Shown one piece after another: positions 63,205-64,000 of a DNA stretch of 64,000 nt; position 1 is the first letter of the stretch, and each line of letters opens with the position of its first letter. The translations under genes and the position numbers were made by a program. Under the pieces are notes generated by a model. It was not told where the DNA came from, made no database searches, and saw only the letters and a list, made by a program, of their open reading frames with translations. This DNA is from CAVYXK01 sp963708245 (GTDB lineage: Bacteria; Pseudomonadota; Alphaproteobacteria; Acetobacterales; Acetobacteraceae): NCBI GenBank assembly GCA_963708245.1, contig OY970201.1, positions 3,100,001 through 3,164,000 of the forward strand, given 5' to 3'.

Positions 63205-64000
63205 GGATCGGACCTCCCGATGCGAAGATGGAAGCGGGCAGCGCGGGCAGACGCTCGGGCGTGCCTGCCGCCGCGAGGGTGAGCGTGCGAACAACGATGC
63301 GGCGTGCGAGTTCGATCTTGAACGCGTTGTCGCCGGAAGGGCGCGCATCAGCGAGAGCGGCGTCGGCGGCAGCAAGGAAAGCCGCTTCATCGCAGACCTG
63401 ACCGAAGAGCGCGCGTTCTGCTTCGCGGGCGCGCCACGGCTTCAGCGCGACGCCGCCGAGTGCAAGCCGCGCCTCAACGATCCGTTGCCCGTCGAGGCGA
63501 AGCGCGGCTGCGGCCGACATCACCGCGAAGGCGTAGGAGGTGCGCTCGCGCACCTTCAGATATCGGGCGTGACCGGCAAAGCGGGCCGCCTCGGGCGGCA
63601 GCCGGACGGCAACGATCATCTCGCCCGGTTCGAGCACCGTCTCCCGCTGAGGCTGATCACCGGGCAGACGATGGAAGGTCTCGAGCGGCACCTCGCGCCG
63701 GCCCCACCTGCCCTCGATCTCCACGATCGCGTCGAATGCCACGAGAGGGACGCAGAAGTCGGACGGATGGGTCGTGACGCATTGCTCACTCCAGCCAAGG
63801 ATCGCATGCAGGCGCGTCTCGCCTGCTCGCGCGTCGCACCCTGCACCTGCTTCGCGCTTATTGCAGGCTGAGGCAACGTCGTAGAAATACGGGCAGCGCG
63901 TCCGTTGCATGATGTTGCCGGCTGTCGTCGCGGCATTGCGCAACTGTCCGGAAGCGCCAGACAGCAGCGCCTCGGCAATCGCCGGATAGCGTCGGGCAAA
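63197..64000 (-). CDS. FAD- and Fe-S-binding subunit (PaoB/YagS-like), 5' end cut by window
   Basis: The frame is open to the right edge. It has the CO-dehydrogenase flavoprotein features LRNAATTAGNIMQRTRCPYF and DVASACNKREAGAGCDARAG; four cysteines in this loop (RC, AC, GC and later EQC) fit the extra [4Fe-4S] cluster known for PaoB. The C-terminal domain includes VMSAAAALRLDGQRIVEARL ALGGVALKPWRA. Transfers electrons from the PaoC active site. The Fe-S partner (PaoA) gene would be expected to the right of the window. Confidence 0.88.
   Translation of the reverse strand, partial: FARRYPAIAEALLSGASGQLRNAATTAGNIMQRTRCPYFYDVASACNKREAGAGCDARAGETRLHAILGWSEQCVTTHPSDFCVPLVAFDAIVEIEGRWGRREVPLETFHRLPGDQPQRETVLEPGEMIVAVRLPPEAARFAGHARYLKVRERTSYAFAVMSAAAALRLDGQRIVEARLALGGVALKPWRAREAERALFGQVCDEAAFLAAADAALADARPSGDNAFKIELARRIVVRTLTLAAAGTPERLPALPASIFASGGPIHA

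Noticed and set aside
1..64000. CRISPR array, rRNA operon, complete tRNA
   Set aside because: No regularly spaced repeats, no rRNA-like sequence, and the only tRNA match is the 3' fragment at 4498-4544.

Overview
High-GC chromosomal DNA, most likely from an alphaproteobacterium and possibly an acetic-acid-bacterium relative (Acetobacteraceae). This placement is inferred from gene content (PEP-CTERM proteins, PaoBC-type molybdoenzyme, Mla system, solute-binding proteins) and GC bias; there is no rRNA or marker gene to confirm it.

Layout. 1-4544: right end of an integrative element (primase/ATPase, excisionase-like protein, HigB/NadS toxin-antitoxin pair, tyrosine integrase), closed by a 3' fragment of tRNA-Glu(CTC) that is the likely attachment site. 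4545-8591: a PEP-CTERM gene interrupted by a complete insertion sequence with a 17-bp target duplication, then a frameshifted GH26-like secreted hydrolase. 8572-14338: decayed accessory DNA with small membrane proteins, a lytic transglycosylase, and recombinase and YqgE fragments. 14293-24145: transport and catabolic genes (LivJ-type binding protein, MFS and DMT transporters, HpcH/HpaI aldolase, D-amino-acid-dehydrogenase-like oxidase, M19 dipeptidase). 24339-29443: integrase remnant, a 93-bp MITE, a frameshifted MFS gene, a full-length group II intron and a caspase-like remnant. 29511-34027: FUSC protein and a DppABC-like transporter without ATPases. 34175-36804: GlcG/HbpS-like protein and a flavoprotein-SelD fusion. 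37395-43684: two-subunit CoA transferase and alpha/beta hydrolases. 43795-48078: mla operon whose mlaD is broken by a second identical MITE. 48928-53922: TetR plus an RND efflux pair. 54122-59516: small proteins, a tartrate/isopropylmalate-type dehydrogenase, twin glycosyltransferases and an intact PEP-CTERM protein. 59789-64000: NDH-2 remnant, a small TTG-start gene, and PaoC/PaoB subunits running off the right edge.

Main themes. The window is heavily worked by mobile DNA: an integrative element, an insertion sequence, two MITE copies, a group II intron, and IS5, IS6, serine- and tyrosine-recombinase remnants. At least ten otherwise well-conserved genes carry single-base frameshifts, some at short G runs, so either the genome is decaying or the assembly has indel errors. 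Two insertions can be undone exactly on paper (IS in the PEP-CTERM gene, MITE in mlaD); each reversal restores an open frame.

No clearly new multi-gene system is evident. The best candidates for new biology are the flavoprotein-SelD fusion lacking both catalytic residues, the twin glycosyltransferases beside a PEP-CTERM protein, and the CTAG-targeting 93-bp MITE.
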